The position numbers and the translations under genes are program-made. A stretch of 27,912 bases of DNA from CALIBK01 sp037444165 (GTDB lineage: Bacteria > Desulfobacterota > BSN033 > UBA1163). The stretch is from contig JBBIMX010000035.1 of NCBI GenBank assembly GCA_037444165.1, positions 1 through 27,912 on the forward strand, read 5' to 3'. Below the pieces are notes generated by a model. That model was not told the origin of the DNA, ran no database searches, and saw only the letters and a list, made by a program, of their open reading frames with translations. Below, in pieces: positions 7,966-15,196 of this stretch. The stretch's first letter is position 1, and the number at the start of each line of letters is the position of its first letter.

Positions 7966-9882
7966 ATGTCTGACCTTTTTGAATCCCTCGGTCTGATGAG
8001 ATTGTTAACCGACTTCTTCCTTTCCTCTATGGATCTTGAGAAGTTCTATGAAAGAACCCTCACGACAGGAAGAACCATCTTTAAGGCCAAAGGCGGAGTC
8101 CTGAGGATCGAAGATCAGGCCAAAGGGAGCTTAGAAGTCCATTGCAGCCTTGGAGACTATCACTGGCATCCTCTGGACCAAAGAATAGCCAAACGGGTCT
8201 TCTTTACCCAAACCCCTTTCTGTCTCAATCGAAAAGGAAAAAGAACACCCTTTCAATCGATTCTCTGTGTCCCTATCCAGGGGAAAGGGAAGAGTTTTGG
8301 AACCCTCACATTATACGATAAGGAAATAGAACCGTTTCAATTTGAAGAGAAGGATTTATGGCTCTTGCTGGTCATTGCTCAACAACTCTCCTTTGCCATT
8401 GAAAATGTCACAGCGAGAAGGGAGATCTCCACGCTCATTCAAGAACAAGAGAAAAGGGTCAAACAACTCTCTACCCTCTGGGAGTTGAACAAGGCTCTAT
8501 TGACCACGGTTCACTTCGAACGGATTCTCCATCTCACCCTTACCGCTATTACGATTGGAGGAGGTCTGGGATTCAATCGAGCCATGCTCTTTATGGTCAA
8601 TGAGAAGGATCGAATCCTAAAAGGGGCTATGGCCGTGGGTCCGGACAGCGCAGAGGAAGCGGGAAGAATCTGGTCCTCCCTTTCCCAAAAAAGGGAGAGC
8701 CCTTCGGAATGGATCGCTCAGATTTCTTCTACTTCGGAGAACCACTCTCTTTTGAACACCTTGGTCAAAGGGATCGAGATTCCCTTGGAAAACAATTCAT
8801 GTATTCTCTCTCGAACTGTTTTGGAAGGGAAGGCTTTCAATGTGGAAGTCCCCCAATCCGAGGAGGGCTGGATCCAAACTCGATGCAAGAGGGGCTGTTC
8901 TTTGGGGTCAGAGATAGGATGTTATATCAGTGAACATCTCAGCCACCATCCTCGGGTCTACTCCTATGCCACCGCACCCCTCTGGGGGAAAGGAAAAGTG
9001 ATCGGTGTCGTCCTTGTAGACAATCTATATAACCAGAATCCCATCACTCAAGAGGACCTTCAGTATCTGACCATGTTTTGCAATCAGGCGGGTTTAGCCA
9101 TTGAAAATGCGAGGCTTTATCGCCATTTGGAAGAAGTCCATCAAAAACTGAAGGAGGCTCAGACCTTCCTGATCCATCAGGAGAAGATGGCTGCCTTAGG
9201 AGAGCTCTCCACCTCCATTGCTCACGAGATCAGAAACCCTCTTGTCTCCATAGGTGGGTTTGCTCGGCGTCTGGACCGTTTGATCTCATCTGAGGCGCCG
9301 GAAAAAAGATATACTCAGACCATTATGAAAGAGGTAAGAAGGCTGGAGAAGACGTTATCCCAATTTCTTTCATACACCCACGAAGAACCATTGGTATTTA
9401 AAGAAGTGGATCTTCGAGAGATCGTGGAGGAGAGTGTTTCCATGGCGATTCAAGAAGAGAACGGAGGGATTCAACTGGTCAAAGAATGTTCAAGTTCCCT
9501 TCCTCTCGTCAAGGGACATCCCGAGCAATTGAAGCAAGCCTTCTTCAACCTGATTAATAATGCCCGGGAATCCATTGGAGAGAGAGGAGTCCTCTCGATC
9601 CGGATTTACCCTCTCTTGAAGAATGGAGCTTCCCATGTTCGGGTCGAAATAGAGGATACCGGAGCAGGGATCAAACCTGAGCATCTTCATCATATCTTCA
9701 ACCCCTTCTATTCAACGAAAGAGAATCGTTTTGGCCTTGGCCTACCTATTGTCCACAAGATCGTGACCACCCATCAAGGACAAATCGAGGTGGACAATCG
9801 ACCCGGAAAAGGGGTAACCTTCATCATCACTCTACCTGCGGAGGAGGGAAAAGGGGATGAAAAAGATTCTCGTGGTCGATGA
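7966..9882 (+). CDS. Cytosolic GAF-GAF sensor histidine kinase
   Basis: 638 residues without transmembrane segments, so a soluble sensor. A GAF domain spans about 14-148, a second about 180-385 ending in the standard LAIENARLYRHL. The dimerisation/phosphoacceptor helix holds His420 in IAHEIRNPLVSIGG. The ATPase domain has the N box (FFNLINNARESIG, about 527-538), DTGAGI (564-569) and GLGLPIV (590-596). Within GAF2 a loop has Cys307, Cys311 and Cys319 followed by His324, His327 and His328, which could bind metal or sense redox; this is inference. A GGGGAGAG ribosome site precedes the ATG. The last 26 bases overlap the start of a receiver gene, which is its obvious partner. The signal sensed is unknown. 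Confidence 0.88.
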   Translation: MSDLFESLGLMRLLTDFFLSSMDLEKFYERTLTTGRTIFKAKGGVLRIEDQAKGSLEVHCSLGDYHWHPLDQRIAKRVFFTQTPFCLNRKGKRTPFQSILCVPIQGKGKSFGTLTLYDKEIEPFQFEEKDLWLLLVIAQQLSFAIENVTARREISTLIQEQEKRVKQLSTLWELNKALLTTVHFERILHLTLTAITIGGGLGFNRAMLFMVNEKDRILKGAMAVGPDSAEEAGRIWSSLSQKRESPSEWIAQISSTSENHSLLNTLVKGIEIPLENNSCILSRTVLEGKAFNVEVPQSEEGWIQTRCKRGCSLGSEIGCYISEHLSHHPRVYSYATAPLWGKGKVIGVVLVDNLYNQNPITQEDLQYLTMFCNQAGLAIENARLYRHLEEVHQKLKEAQTFLIHQEKMAALGELSTSIAHEIRNPLVSIGGFARRLDRLISSEAPEKRYTQTIMKEVRRLEKTLSQFLSYTHEEPLVFKEVDLREIVEESVSMAIQEENGGIQLVKECSSSLPLVKGHPEQLKQAFFNLINNARESIGERGVLSIRIYPLLKNGASHVRVEIEDTGAGIKPEHLHHIFNPFYSTKENRFGLGLPIVHKIVTTHQGQIEVDNRPGKGVTFIITLPAEEGKGDEKDSRGR

Positions 9883-10213
9883 TGAGGAGAGCATTCGACT
9901 CCTTTATAAAGAAGAGTTAGAAGAGGAAGGATTTCAAGTAGAGGTGGCCAAAGATGGAAAAGAGGCTCTGGCCCAAATCCCACGATTCAAACCCGATCTG
10001 ATCACCCTGGATATTAAAATGCCCGGGATGGATGGGATTGAGGTCCTTAAACAGATTCGCCTGTTTGAAAGACAAGTTCCCATTGTGATGTGCTCTGCCT
10101 ATGGGGAATATAAACAGGATTTGACGACCTGGGCCTCAGATGCCTATGTCGTAAAGTGTGCGGATTTAACAGAATTAAAGAATACCATCCGAAGACTATT
10201 GGGGCTCCTATGA
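9857..10213 (+). CDS. Stand-alone response-regulator receiver
   Basis: 118 residues comprising one CheY-like receiver and no output domain. Acidic pocket Asp8/Asp9 (VVDDEES), phosphoacceptor Asp52 (LITLDIKMPGMDG), Ser80 (MCSA) and Lys100 (YVVKC) are all in place, so it should be phosphorylatable. It overlaps the kinase gene by 26 bases and its stop overlaps the galU start by four (ATGA), so all three are probably translated together. With no DNA-binding domain it must act by protein contact or as a phosphate relay; the target is unknown. Confidence 0.9.
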   Translation: MKKILVVDDEESIRLLYKEELEEEGFQVEVAKDGKEALAQIPRFKPDLITLDIKMPGMDGIEVLKQIRLFERQVPIVMCSAYGEYKQDLTTWASDAYVVKCADLTELKNTIRRLLGLL

Positions 10214-11076
10214 AAGTGAAGAAGGCCGTGATTCCAGCAGCCGGTTTTGGGACCCGATTCCTTCCCGCAACAAAGGTGGTACCCAAAGAGCTCCTCCCGA
10301 TTGTGGATAAACCCACCATCCAGTATATTATGGAGGAAGTAGCCTCATCGGGGATTGAAGAAGTCATCCTCATTACGGGAAGGGAGAAAGGATCCATTGA
10401 AGATCACTTTGATACGTCTACCGAATTAGAGAACTATCTCAAAAAGAAGGGAAAGGACGATCTCCTTCAGATGGTTCAGAGGATTTCAGAGATGGTCACC
10501 CTTGTTGCGGTAAGACAGAAAGAGCCCTTGGGATTGGGCCATGCTGTCCTTTGCGCCAAAAAAATCGTGGGGGAAGAACCTTTTGCCGTGCTCCTCGGTG
10601 ACGATCTGATCGATGCAGAGGTTCCTTGTATTCGTCAGATGATGGAGCTCTACCAAAAGCTGGATGGAGCCATGGTGGCTATTCAGAAGGTTCCTAAATC
10701 TGAAACCCATCTTTATGGTATAATAAAAGGGAAAAGGATGGAGGATCGGCTCTATCGGGTAGAAGAAATGATTGAGAAACCCAGGCAGGGAGAGGCTCCT
10801 TCGAACCTTGCCATTATTGGGCGGTATATCCTCCCACCCCAGATCTTTGAGGCTCTTGAAAAGACCAAACCGGATCAAAGGGGAGAGATCCAGTTGACCG
10901 ATGCCATCAGAGAATTGAATCGAAATCTCCCCGTATTTGGTTATGAATTTATCGGGGATCGTTATGACGCTGGAGATAAATTAGGCTATCTTCAGGCAAA
11001 CATTGCTTTTGGCTTAAAACATCCAGAATTGGGGAAGAAGTTAAAACGTTATCTAAAAAATATCCAGCTTTCATAG
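10210..11076 (+). CDS. galU: UTP-glucose-1-phosphate uridylyltransferase
   Basis: 288 residues, the normal GalU length. The nucleotide-binding start is AAGFGTRFLPATKVVPKE (about 10-27), followed by LLPIVDKPTIQY; GEIQLTDAI and DAGDKLGYLQANI are also GalU hallmarks. It makes UDP-glucose from UTP and glucose-1-phosphate for LPS, capsule or other glycans and supplies the co-substrate of GalT. The start at 10210 is set by the ATGA overlap with the receiver gene and by the family N-terminus MKVKKAVIPAAGFGTRF; the frame is open further upstream but only inside the receiver gene. A tRNA gene starts 33 bases after its stop, with no clear promoter or terminator between. Confidence 0.93.
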   Translation: MKVKKAVIPAAGFGTRFLPATKVVPKELLPIVDKPTIQYIMEEVASSGIEEVILITGREKGSIEDHFDTSTELENYLKKKGKDDLLQMVQRISEMVTLVAVRQKEPLGLGHAVLCAKKIVGEEPFAVLLGDDLIDAEVPCIRQMMELYQKLDGAMVAIQKVPKSETHLYGIIKGKRMEDRLYRVEEMIEKPRQGEAPSNLAIIGRYILPPQIFEALEKTKPDQRGEIQLTDAIRELNRNLPVFGYEFIGDRYDAGDKLGYLQANIAFGLKHPELGKKLKRYLKNIQLS

Positions 11077-11109
11077 ATTGATCTCTATGCCCAATGCTCT
11101 AAAATGGGT

Positions 11110-11185
11110 GGGGCAGTAGCTCAGCTGGGAGAGCGCCAGAATCGCACTCTGGAGGTCGGGGGTTCGAATCCCCTCTGCTCCACCA
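11110..11185 (+). tRNA. tRNA-Ala, anticodon CGC
   Basis: A full 76-base cloverleaf folds by hand: 7-bp acceptor stem (11110-11116 with 11175-11181), D arm GCTC/GAGC, anticodon stem CCAGA/TCTGG enclosing loop ATCGCAC, 5-base variable loop, and T arm with TTCGAAT loop. The anticodon CGC reads GCG alanine codons. The acceptor stem has the G3-U70 wobble, the main identity element for alanyl-tRNA synthetase, which independently supports the call. The 3' CCA is encoded. It lies 33 bases after galU in the same direction; no separate promoter at a workable distance was found, so read-through from galU is plausible. Confidence 0.96.
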
Positions 11186-11210
11186 AATCCTCTTAGCACG
11201 GATGGAACCA

Positions 11211-11672
11211 TTACTTTTCGATCTCTCTTAAGAGCCTCTTTCCATACTCCAGGCATCTCTTTTTGACTTCCTGGTCACTCTCTCCATCTACCCGAAGAAC
11301 CCCTTCAACCACTTTCATCTTGTGGTGTAATCCCAAGGCAAGCTCAAGCATCTTCAAACAATCCTTCCCGTCCCGACTCGTCCCGGCAGAGGTAAAAATA
11401 CCCGCCACCTTTCCTTTTAATTTACCTCCCCCGTAGTGAACGATGGATTCATCGATGACCTTTTTCACCTGCCAAGATACATTGGAGAAATAGGTGGGTG
11501 ATCCCAAGACGATCCCGTCATAATTCGGCAGTGAAGAGACCTCGAATTCGCCTGCTTCTTCTAATGTGATCTCTACCCCAGATGACTTCATCCCTTCAGC
11601 GATGGCTTTAGCCATCTTCCTGGTATTCCCACTTCCACTATAATAAAGAATCAATACCTTTTTTAAAGCCAT
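11211..11672 (-). CDS. Flavodoxin / FMN-binding reductase-like protein
   Basis: 153 residues with a flavodoxin fold. The FMN phosphate loop reads YYSGSGNTRKMAKAI (about 10-24); LGSPTYFSNVSWQVK (about 56-70) is the loop flanking the isoalloxazine ring and resembles the WrbA/NAD(P)H-quinone-reductase and flavodoxin-family group. Residues around 88-101 (AGIFTSAGTSRDG) match the third flavin contact. Probably a cytosolic electron carrier or NAD(P)H-dependent FMN reductase. A GGGAGG ribosome site precedes the ATG, and a good promoter (11704-11732) lies just upstream. Exact substrate is not inferable. Confidence 0.82.
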   Translation of the reverse strand: MALKKVLILYYSGSGNTRKMAKAIAEGMKSSGVEITLEEAGEFEVSSLPNYDGIVLGSPTYFSNVSWQVKKVIDESIVHYGGGKLKGKVAGIFTSAGTSRDGKDCLKMLELALGLHHKMKVVEGVLRVDGESDQEVKKRCLEYGKRLLREIEK

Positions 11673-11703
11673 CCCACACCTCCCGAAGATTTATTTTGGT
11701 TCA

Positions 11704-11732
11704 AATGTACTCGATTCATTTCAACCTGTCAA
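11704..11732 (-). promoter_or_regulatory. Sigma-70 promoter for the flavodoxin gene
   Basis: On the minus strand, TTGACA (11727-11732), a 17-base spacer and TACATT (11704-11709) form a near-consensus promoter about 32 bases upstream of the start codon. It faces away from the promoter at 11762-11791, giving back-to-back divergent transcription. Confidence 0.65.
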
Positions 11733-11761
11733 TGGAGGCTAAGGCGAAAGATAGACCCTTT

Positions 11762-11791
11762 TTGACAATGGAGATGACGATTAGTTAACAT
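11762..11791 (+). promoter_or_regulatory. Sigma-70 promoter for the MBL-fold hydrolase gene
   Basis: TTGACA (11762-11767) is followed after 17 bases by TTAACA (11785-11790), or after 18 by TAACAT (11786-11791), in a region that turns AT-rich. The start codon is 30 bases further on, so the leader would be short. Its -35 box lies only 29 bases from that of the divergent flavodoxin promoter. Confidence 0.5.
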
Positions 11792-11820
11792 TATTTTAAT
11801 TTTTGGAGCAGGAGGTTCTG

Positions 11821-12726
11821 ATGAGAATTCGAAGTCCAGGGAAGGTGAATGAGCGAATATGGTTTTTAGGACGTGAAGAATCAGGGGTCTATCTGATCGA
11901 AGGGAACGACGAATCAATGATCGTAAGCGGGGGAATGAGTTATCTCATTCCTGATCTTCTTTTACAGTTTAAGGCATTTAGGATCGATGAAGAAAGGATC
12001 AAAAAGATCCTTATTCTCCACTCCCATTTTGATCACATCGGAATCATTCCTTTTTTCAAACGAAGACATCCCGAGATAGAGATCTATGGCTCAGAGAGGG
12101 CATGGGAAATCCTTCGGACAGAGAAGGCTATTGTTACCATTAATGAGTTCAGTAGAAAAGTCGCACAACGATTAGGAAAAGAAGAGGTCTATTCAAATGA
12201 TGAGATTGAATGGGGATTCGATATCGAAGGGAAAGCCATTCGTGAAGGGAGTGAAATCCATCTGGGAGGGGTAAAGGTCTCCATTCTCGAAATTCCAGGA
12301 CACTCCTCCTGTTGTATTGCCGCTTATCTTCCCGAGTTGAAAGCCCTCTTCCCGACGGATGGTGGGGGAATTCCTTTTAATCAAACGATTGTTACCTCCG
12401 GAAACTCCAACTATACGAAATATCAGGAGAGTCTCGAAAAACTAAAACCCCTGGAGGTGGAATACTATTGTGCCGATCATTATGGATATGTAACCGGAGA
12501 GGAAGCAAAAGAATTCATTTCTAAAACGATAGAGATGGCCAAGATGAATCGGAAAAGGATGGAAGAGGTCTATCGTTTGACGGGAGATATCGATCTGGCA
12601 GCAAAGAGACTGGTGGAGGCTTTCTATCATGCCTATCCCTCCTATTTTCTCTCCCCTGAGATTTATCTGGATGTCTATCGCCAGATGATTCGCCATATTG
12701 CCAGTGCTTTAGACGGAAGGCTTTAG
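11821..12726 (+). CDS. Metallo-beta-lactamase-fold hydrolase
   Basis: 301 residues. The binuclear metal site is complete: HSHFDH at 67-72, His161 (PGHSS), Asp180 (LFPTDGG) and His220 (CADHYGY). The fold covers about 10-225 and is followed by a mostly helical tail of about 75 residues. Broad family members hydrolyse thioesters, lactones or phosphoesters, or reduce oxygen or nitric oxide when fused to flavodoxin; this protein has no such fusion, though a flavodoxin gene is its divergent neighbour. The start at 11821 is supported by GGAGG five bases upstream; a TTG 18 bases earlier would place the initiator inside that ribosome site region. Its stop overlaps the PilZ gene's stop from the opposite strand. 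Confidence 0.85.
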   Translation: MRIRSPGKVNERIWFLGREESGVYLIEGNDESMIVSGGMSYLIPDLLLQFKAFRIDEERIKKILILHSHFDHIGIIPFFKRRHPEIEIYGSERAWEILRTEKAIVTINEFSRKVAQRLGKEEVYSNDEIEWGFDIEGKAIREGSEIHLGGVKVSILEIPGHSSCCIAAYLPELKALFPTDGGGIPFNQTIVTSGNSNYTKYQESLEKLKPLEVEYYCADHYGYVTGEEAKEFISKTIEMAKMNRKRMEEVYRLTGDIDLAAKRLVEAFYHAYPSYFLSPEIYLDVYRQMIRHIASALDGRL

Positions 12727-13121
12727 GGGGTCTCCATGAATTTCACTTCAACCCTGTTCTCCAGACCTGAATAATGGTAGAGAAGCCCCTGAAGCTCCCA
12801 TTGATCTTCCTTCAATAGTTTTATAAATCTTAATCCATATCGATATCCATTGAAATCAACATCATAGAGAACACTCTTCCAGACGATCTCTGCAGAGACT
12901 TTAAAATTAGCCAATTTGAATCCTTTTGGGAATAAGACCGTAATGTTCAACACAGCACCAACAGGAAGATCTTGAAGGGAAAAGAGCTGAAGTCCAGCTT
13001 CACTCAGATTGAGAACCAATGCCCCGTGGGGTTTTGATCGATCCTGACTTTGATATTCAAGAGGGAGGTCTACCGAGATTCTCGGGAACCTTCTTCTCTC
13101 AAAGTTTTTTTTCGGTCTCAT
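12723..13121 (-). CDS. PilZ-domain protein
   Basis: 132 residues made up of one PilZ domain. The c-di-GMP binding signature is intact: the RxxxR box appears at residues 10-14 within ERRRFPR and the second box NLSEAG at 38-43. These two elements wrap the nucleotide in known PilZ proteins, so binding of cyclic di-GMP is likely. No other domain is present, so it probably acts as an adaptor on motility, adhesion or exopolysaccharide machinery not present here. It converges on the upstream hydrolase with a four-base overlap of stop codons (12723-12726). A candidate sigma-54 promoter lies 26-43 bases upstream of the start. Confidence 0.85.
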   Translation of the reverse strand: MRPKKNFERRRFPRISVDLPLEYQSQDRSKPHGALVLNLSEAGLQLFSLQDLPVGAVLNITVLFPKGFKLANFKVSAEIVWKSVLYDVDFNGYRYGLRFIKLLKEDQWELQGLLYHYSGLENRVEVKFMETP

Positions 13122-13146
13122 TGAACCGCCCTGTTTAAAAAAATTT

Positions 13147-13164
13147 CTGCATTTATAATGCCAA
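13147..13164 (-). promoter_or_regulatory. Candidate sigma-54 (-24/-12) promoter for the PilZ gene
   Basis: The minus strand reads TTGGCATTATAAATGCAG, with GG and GC separated by the required 10 bases and a good TGGCA / TGCA fit; it differs from the common consensus at three of the better-conserved positions. The predicted start of transcription is near 13137, leaving a leader of about 16 bases. The embedded TATAAA could instead be a sigma-70 -10 box, though no good -35 accompanies it. Confidence 0.4.
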
Positions 13165-13222
13165 CCCTTTTTAAAAAATCTAACCTATTAAATTGATTAT
13201 ATTTTTTATCCTTCCCTATCCC

Positions 13223-13277
13223 AACAAAAATGAAAAGAAACAAATTTTGTTAATCCAAATTAAATTTTTTGTTAACC
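13223..13277. repeat. TTTTGTTAA-type repeats in a divergent intergenic region
   Basis: In the AT-rich gap between the PilZ and ADP-ribosylglycohydrolase genes, AAATTTTGTTAA (13243-13254) and ATTTTTTGTTAA (around 13264-13275) occur as direct repeats about 22 bases apart, and AACAAAA at 13223-13229 is the inverted form of TTTTGTT. Two helical turns of spacing would suit a regulator dimer, but low sequence complexity makes chance occurrence easy. Confidence 0.3.
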
Positions 13278-13308
13278 TCTTTTTCGCTTTCAATGTGACC
13301 CCCTCTTC

Positions 13309-13338
13309 TTGACAGGACTCGGTAAATTAGCCTACGAT
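13309..13338 (+). promoter_or_regulatory. Sigma-70 promoter for the ARH-M28-SagB operon
   Basis: TTGACA (13309-13314), an 18-base spacer and TACGAT (13333-13338) lie 20 bases upstream of the ADP-ribosylglycohydrolase ATG, giving a very short leader. No other candidate in this gap fits as well on the plus strand. Confidence 0.5.
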
Positions 13339-13358
13339 TTTCAGTGTTCTGATAGGGT

Positions 13359-14288
13359 ATGAAAATGGATCTGAAATCAAAATTTATTGGCTCCATGGTA
13401 GGCAGTGCTATTGGCGATGCCATCGGTGAAATGGCCTTTTCATACCCTGAGAAGGATGAATTATTAAAGGCGATCTCTCAAGTAAAAGAATTGATCTATA
13501 CGGATGACACAGCGATGGCCATCGGTCTCGCAGAATCTCTCATTGAGAGAAAGGGAATTGATCCACAGCATCTTGGAGATACTTTTTATAAACATTTTGT
13601 TCGAGAACCATGGAGGGGATATGCCTCAGGCCCTCCTTCCATTTTCTCCCTTGTGAGAAGAACAGGAATTTCTTATGTTCACGCAGCTAAAACTCTTTTT
13701 GGAGGAGAGGGCTCCCTTGGGAATGGGGCCGCCATGAGGATCACCCCTGTGGGGCTCTTTTTTTCTCATTCCGATCTTCTCTATGAGCAAGCCTGTGCAT
13801 CCGCTGAAGTCACTCATAGCCATCCCGTTGGAAAAGATGGAGCGGCTGTTCAAGCTTACGGGATTGCACAGGCCCTTTGGCTTGATCCGAATGAGGAGTT
13901 TCCGAGAGAAAGGTTTATCCAGAATCTCATCTCCTTTGCTAAAACCTCTCAGATAAGGGAAAAGATGGAAGACGTCCAAAACCTATTGAATGAAGAATGC
14001 TCGGAGAGAATGGCTTCGAAAAGATTGGGCCGTTCAGTCGCTGTGCACGAATCTATGCCCTTCTCGATCTACTCTTTTTTACGTTACCCAAAATCTTTTG
14101 TGTCCTGTCTGTTTTGTTCCATCCTCAACGGAGGAGATCGAGACACCCTTGGGGCCATGGCAGGTGCCCTTTCGGGAGCCTATCTCGGGATTGAAGCTAT
14201 TCCGCGAGCATGGATAGAAAAGTTAGAAAATTTAGACACTATCGAGCGTTTAGCCTCTTCCATTTTTGAGATGGCTCAAGAAACCTGA
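13359..14288 (+). CDS. ADP-ribosylglycohydrolase family protein
   Basis: 309 residues of the all-helical ARH/DraG superfamily. The two acidic metal-binding segments are present: YTDDTAM with TDDT at 48-51 and NGGDRDTLGAMAGAL with GGDRDT at 258-263; together they bind the two Mg ions that position ADP-ribose. GSAIGDAIGE (15-24), GNGAAMRITPVGL (121-133) and THSHP (152-156) are further family signatures. Members remove ADP-ribose from arginine, serine or other acceptors, or hydrolyse free ADP-ribosyl compounds. No ADP-ribosyltransferase or nitrogenase gene is in the window, so the target is unknown. It opens a three-gene plus-strand run, with the M28 peptidase beginning 11 bases after its stop. 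Confidence 0.88.
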   Translation: MKMDLKSKFIGSMVGSAIGDAIGEMAFSYPEKDELLKAISQVKELIYTDDTAMAIGLAESLIERKGIDPQHLGDTFYKHFVREPWRGYASGPPSIFSLVRRTGISYVHAAKTLFGGEGSLGNGAAMRITPVGLFFSHSDLLYEQACASAEVTHSHPVGKDGAAVQAYGIAQALWLDPNEEFPRERFIQNLISFAKTSQIREKMEDVQNLLNEECSERMASKRLGRSVAVHESMPFSIYSFLRYPKSFVSCLFCSILNGGDRDTLGAMAGALSGAYLGIEAIPRAWIEKLENLDTIERLASSIFEMAQET

Positions 14289-14299
14289 CAAAGAAAAAG

Positions 14300-15184
14300 A
14301 TGGGATATCCGAAAAAACCCAGCTTGGATGAAGAAAAGGTTAAAGAAAATCTCTATCGTCATGTAGAAGCCCTTTCGGTAAGGATTGGGGAACGCCATCT
14401 CTGGAAAGAGAACTCTTTAAGAGAGGCCATGGAATATATTGACTCTGAACTGAGATCTTATGGATATGAGGTCTGGCATCAGACTTATCCTTGCTATGGA
14501 CAAAACGTCTCCAATCTGTCGGTAGAGAAATCAGGGACCCAAAAGGGAGATCTCATTGTGATCGGCGCTCATTATGATACTGTTCCAGGAACCCCTGGAG
14601 CCGATGATAATGCCTCTGCGGTAGCAGGATTGTTGGAACTGGCAAGGCTTTTCCAGATGGGTCAGCCCCCAAAAACCCTGCGTTTTGTAGCCTTTGTCAA
14701 TGAGGAACCCCCCTGTTTTGGATTTTCCAATATGGGGAGCATGGTTTATGCGAACTATTTAAAAGAGCATAGGATCCCGGTAGAAGTGATGATCTCCCTT
14801 GAGATGATCGGTTATTTTCGAGAGGAACGGATCCAGCGATTTCCCCTCCCCGGGATGGAACTCTTTTATCCTAAGACAGGCAATTTTATAGGAGTAGTTG
14901 GAAATCTCCCTTCCCATCGTTATGTCCGCCTCCTCAAAAACGGAATCCGTAAGTATTCGCTCATCGATGCAAGATCCCTCACCGCCCCCGAATTTTTTGG
15001 GGGGATCAACCTCTCGGATAATTTTTCCTTCTGGAGACATGGATATCGGGCCGTGATGGTCACGGATACCTCTTTTTTCAGAAATCCAAATTACCACCAA
15101 GAAACCGATACCATCGACACCCTTCATTTTGGGGGAATGTGTGAAGTGATTAAAGGACTATTTTATACGCTGCTCACGATTTAA
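14300..15184 (+). CDS. M28-family zinc aminopeptidase-like protein
   Basis: 294 residues. The co-catalytic zinc site can be traced: His91 and Asp93 in IGAHYDTVPG, bridging Asp102 in GADDNASAVAG, general base Glu135 with Glu136 in VNEEPP, Glu168 in SLEMIGYF, and His266 in YHQETDT. This is the standard M28 order. No signal peptide is visible, so it should work in the cytoplasm, unlike many secreted M28 enzymes. It would release N-terminal residues from peptides, but M28 also includes non-peptide amidohydrolases such as glutaminyl cyclases. It sits between ADP-ribosylglycohydrolase and a SagB-type oxidoreductase, 11 and 12 bases from them. Confidence 0.85.
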   Translation: MGYPKKPSLDEEKVKENLYRHVEALSVRIGERHLWKENSLREAMEYIDSELRSYGYEVWHQTYPCYGQNVSNLSVEKSGTQKGDLIVIGAHYDTVPGTPGADDNASAVAGLLELARLFQMGQPPKTLRFVAFVNEEPPCFGFSNMGSMVYANYLKEHRIPVEVMISLEMIGYFREERIQRFPLPGMELFYPKTGNFIGVVGNLPSHRYVRLLKNGIRKYSLIDARSLTAPEFFGGINLSDNFSFWRHGYRAVMVTDTSFFRNPNYHQETDTIDTLHFGGMCEVIKGLFYTLLTI

Positions 15185-15196
15185 AAAGGAGGGTTT

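Noticed and set aside
10156..10209. Upstream extension of the galU frame
   Set aside because: It runs inside the receiver gene; the start at 10210 overlaps the receiver stop as ATGA and matches GalU N-termini.
11078..11105. TTGATC-N16-TAAAAT as a tRNA promoter
   Set aside because: Transcription would begin at or inside the mature tRNA 5' end, so it cannot serve the tRNA gene.
11071..11256. Minus-strand open frame containing GIRTPDLQSAILALSQLSY
   Set aside because: It is the antisense translation of the tRNA-Ala gene, a well-known false protein in databases.
11803..11820. TTG start six codons upstream for the MBL-fold hydrolase
   Set aside because: The ATG at 11821 has GGAGG five bases upstream, while the TTG would lie upstream of that site.
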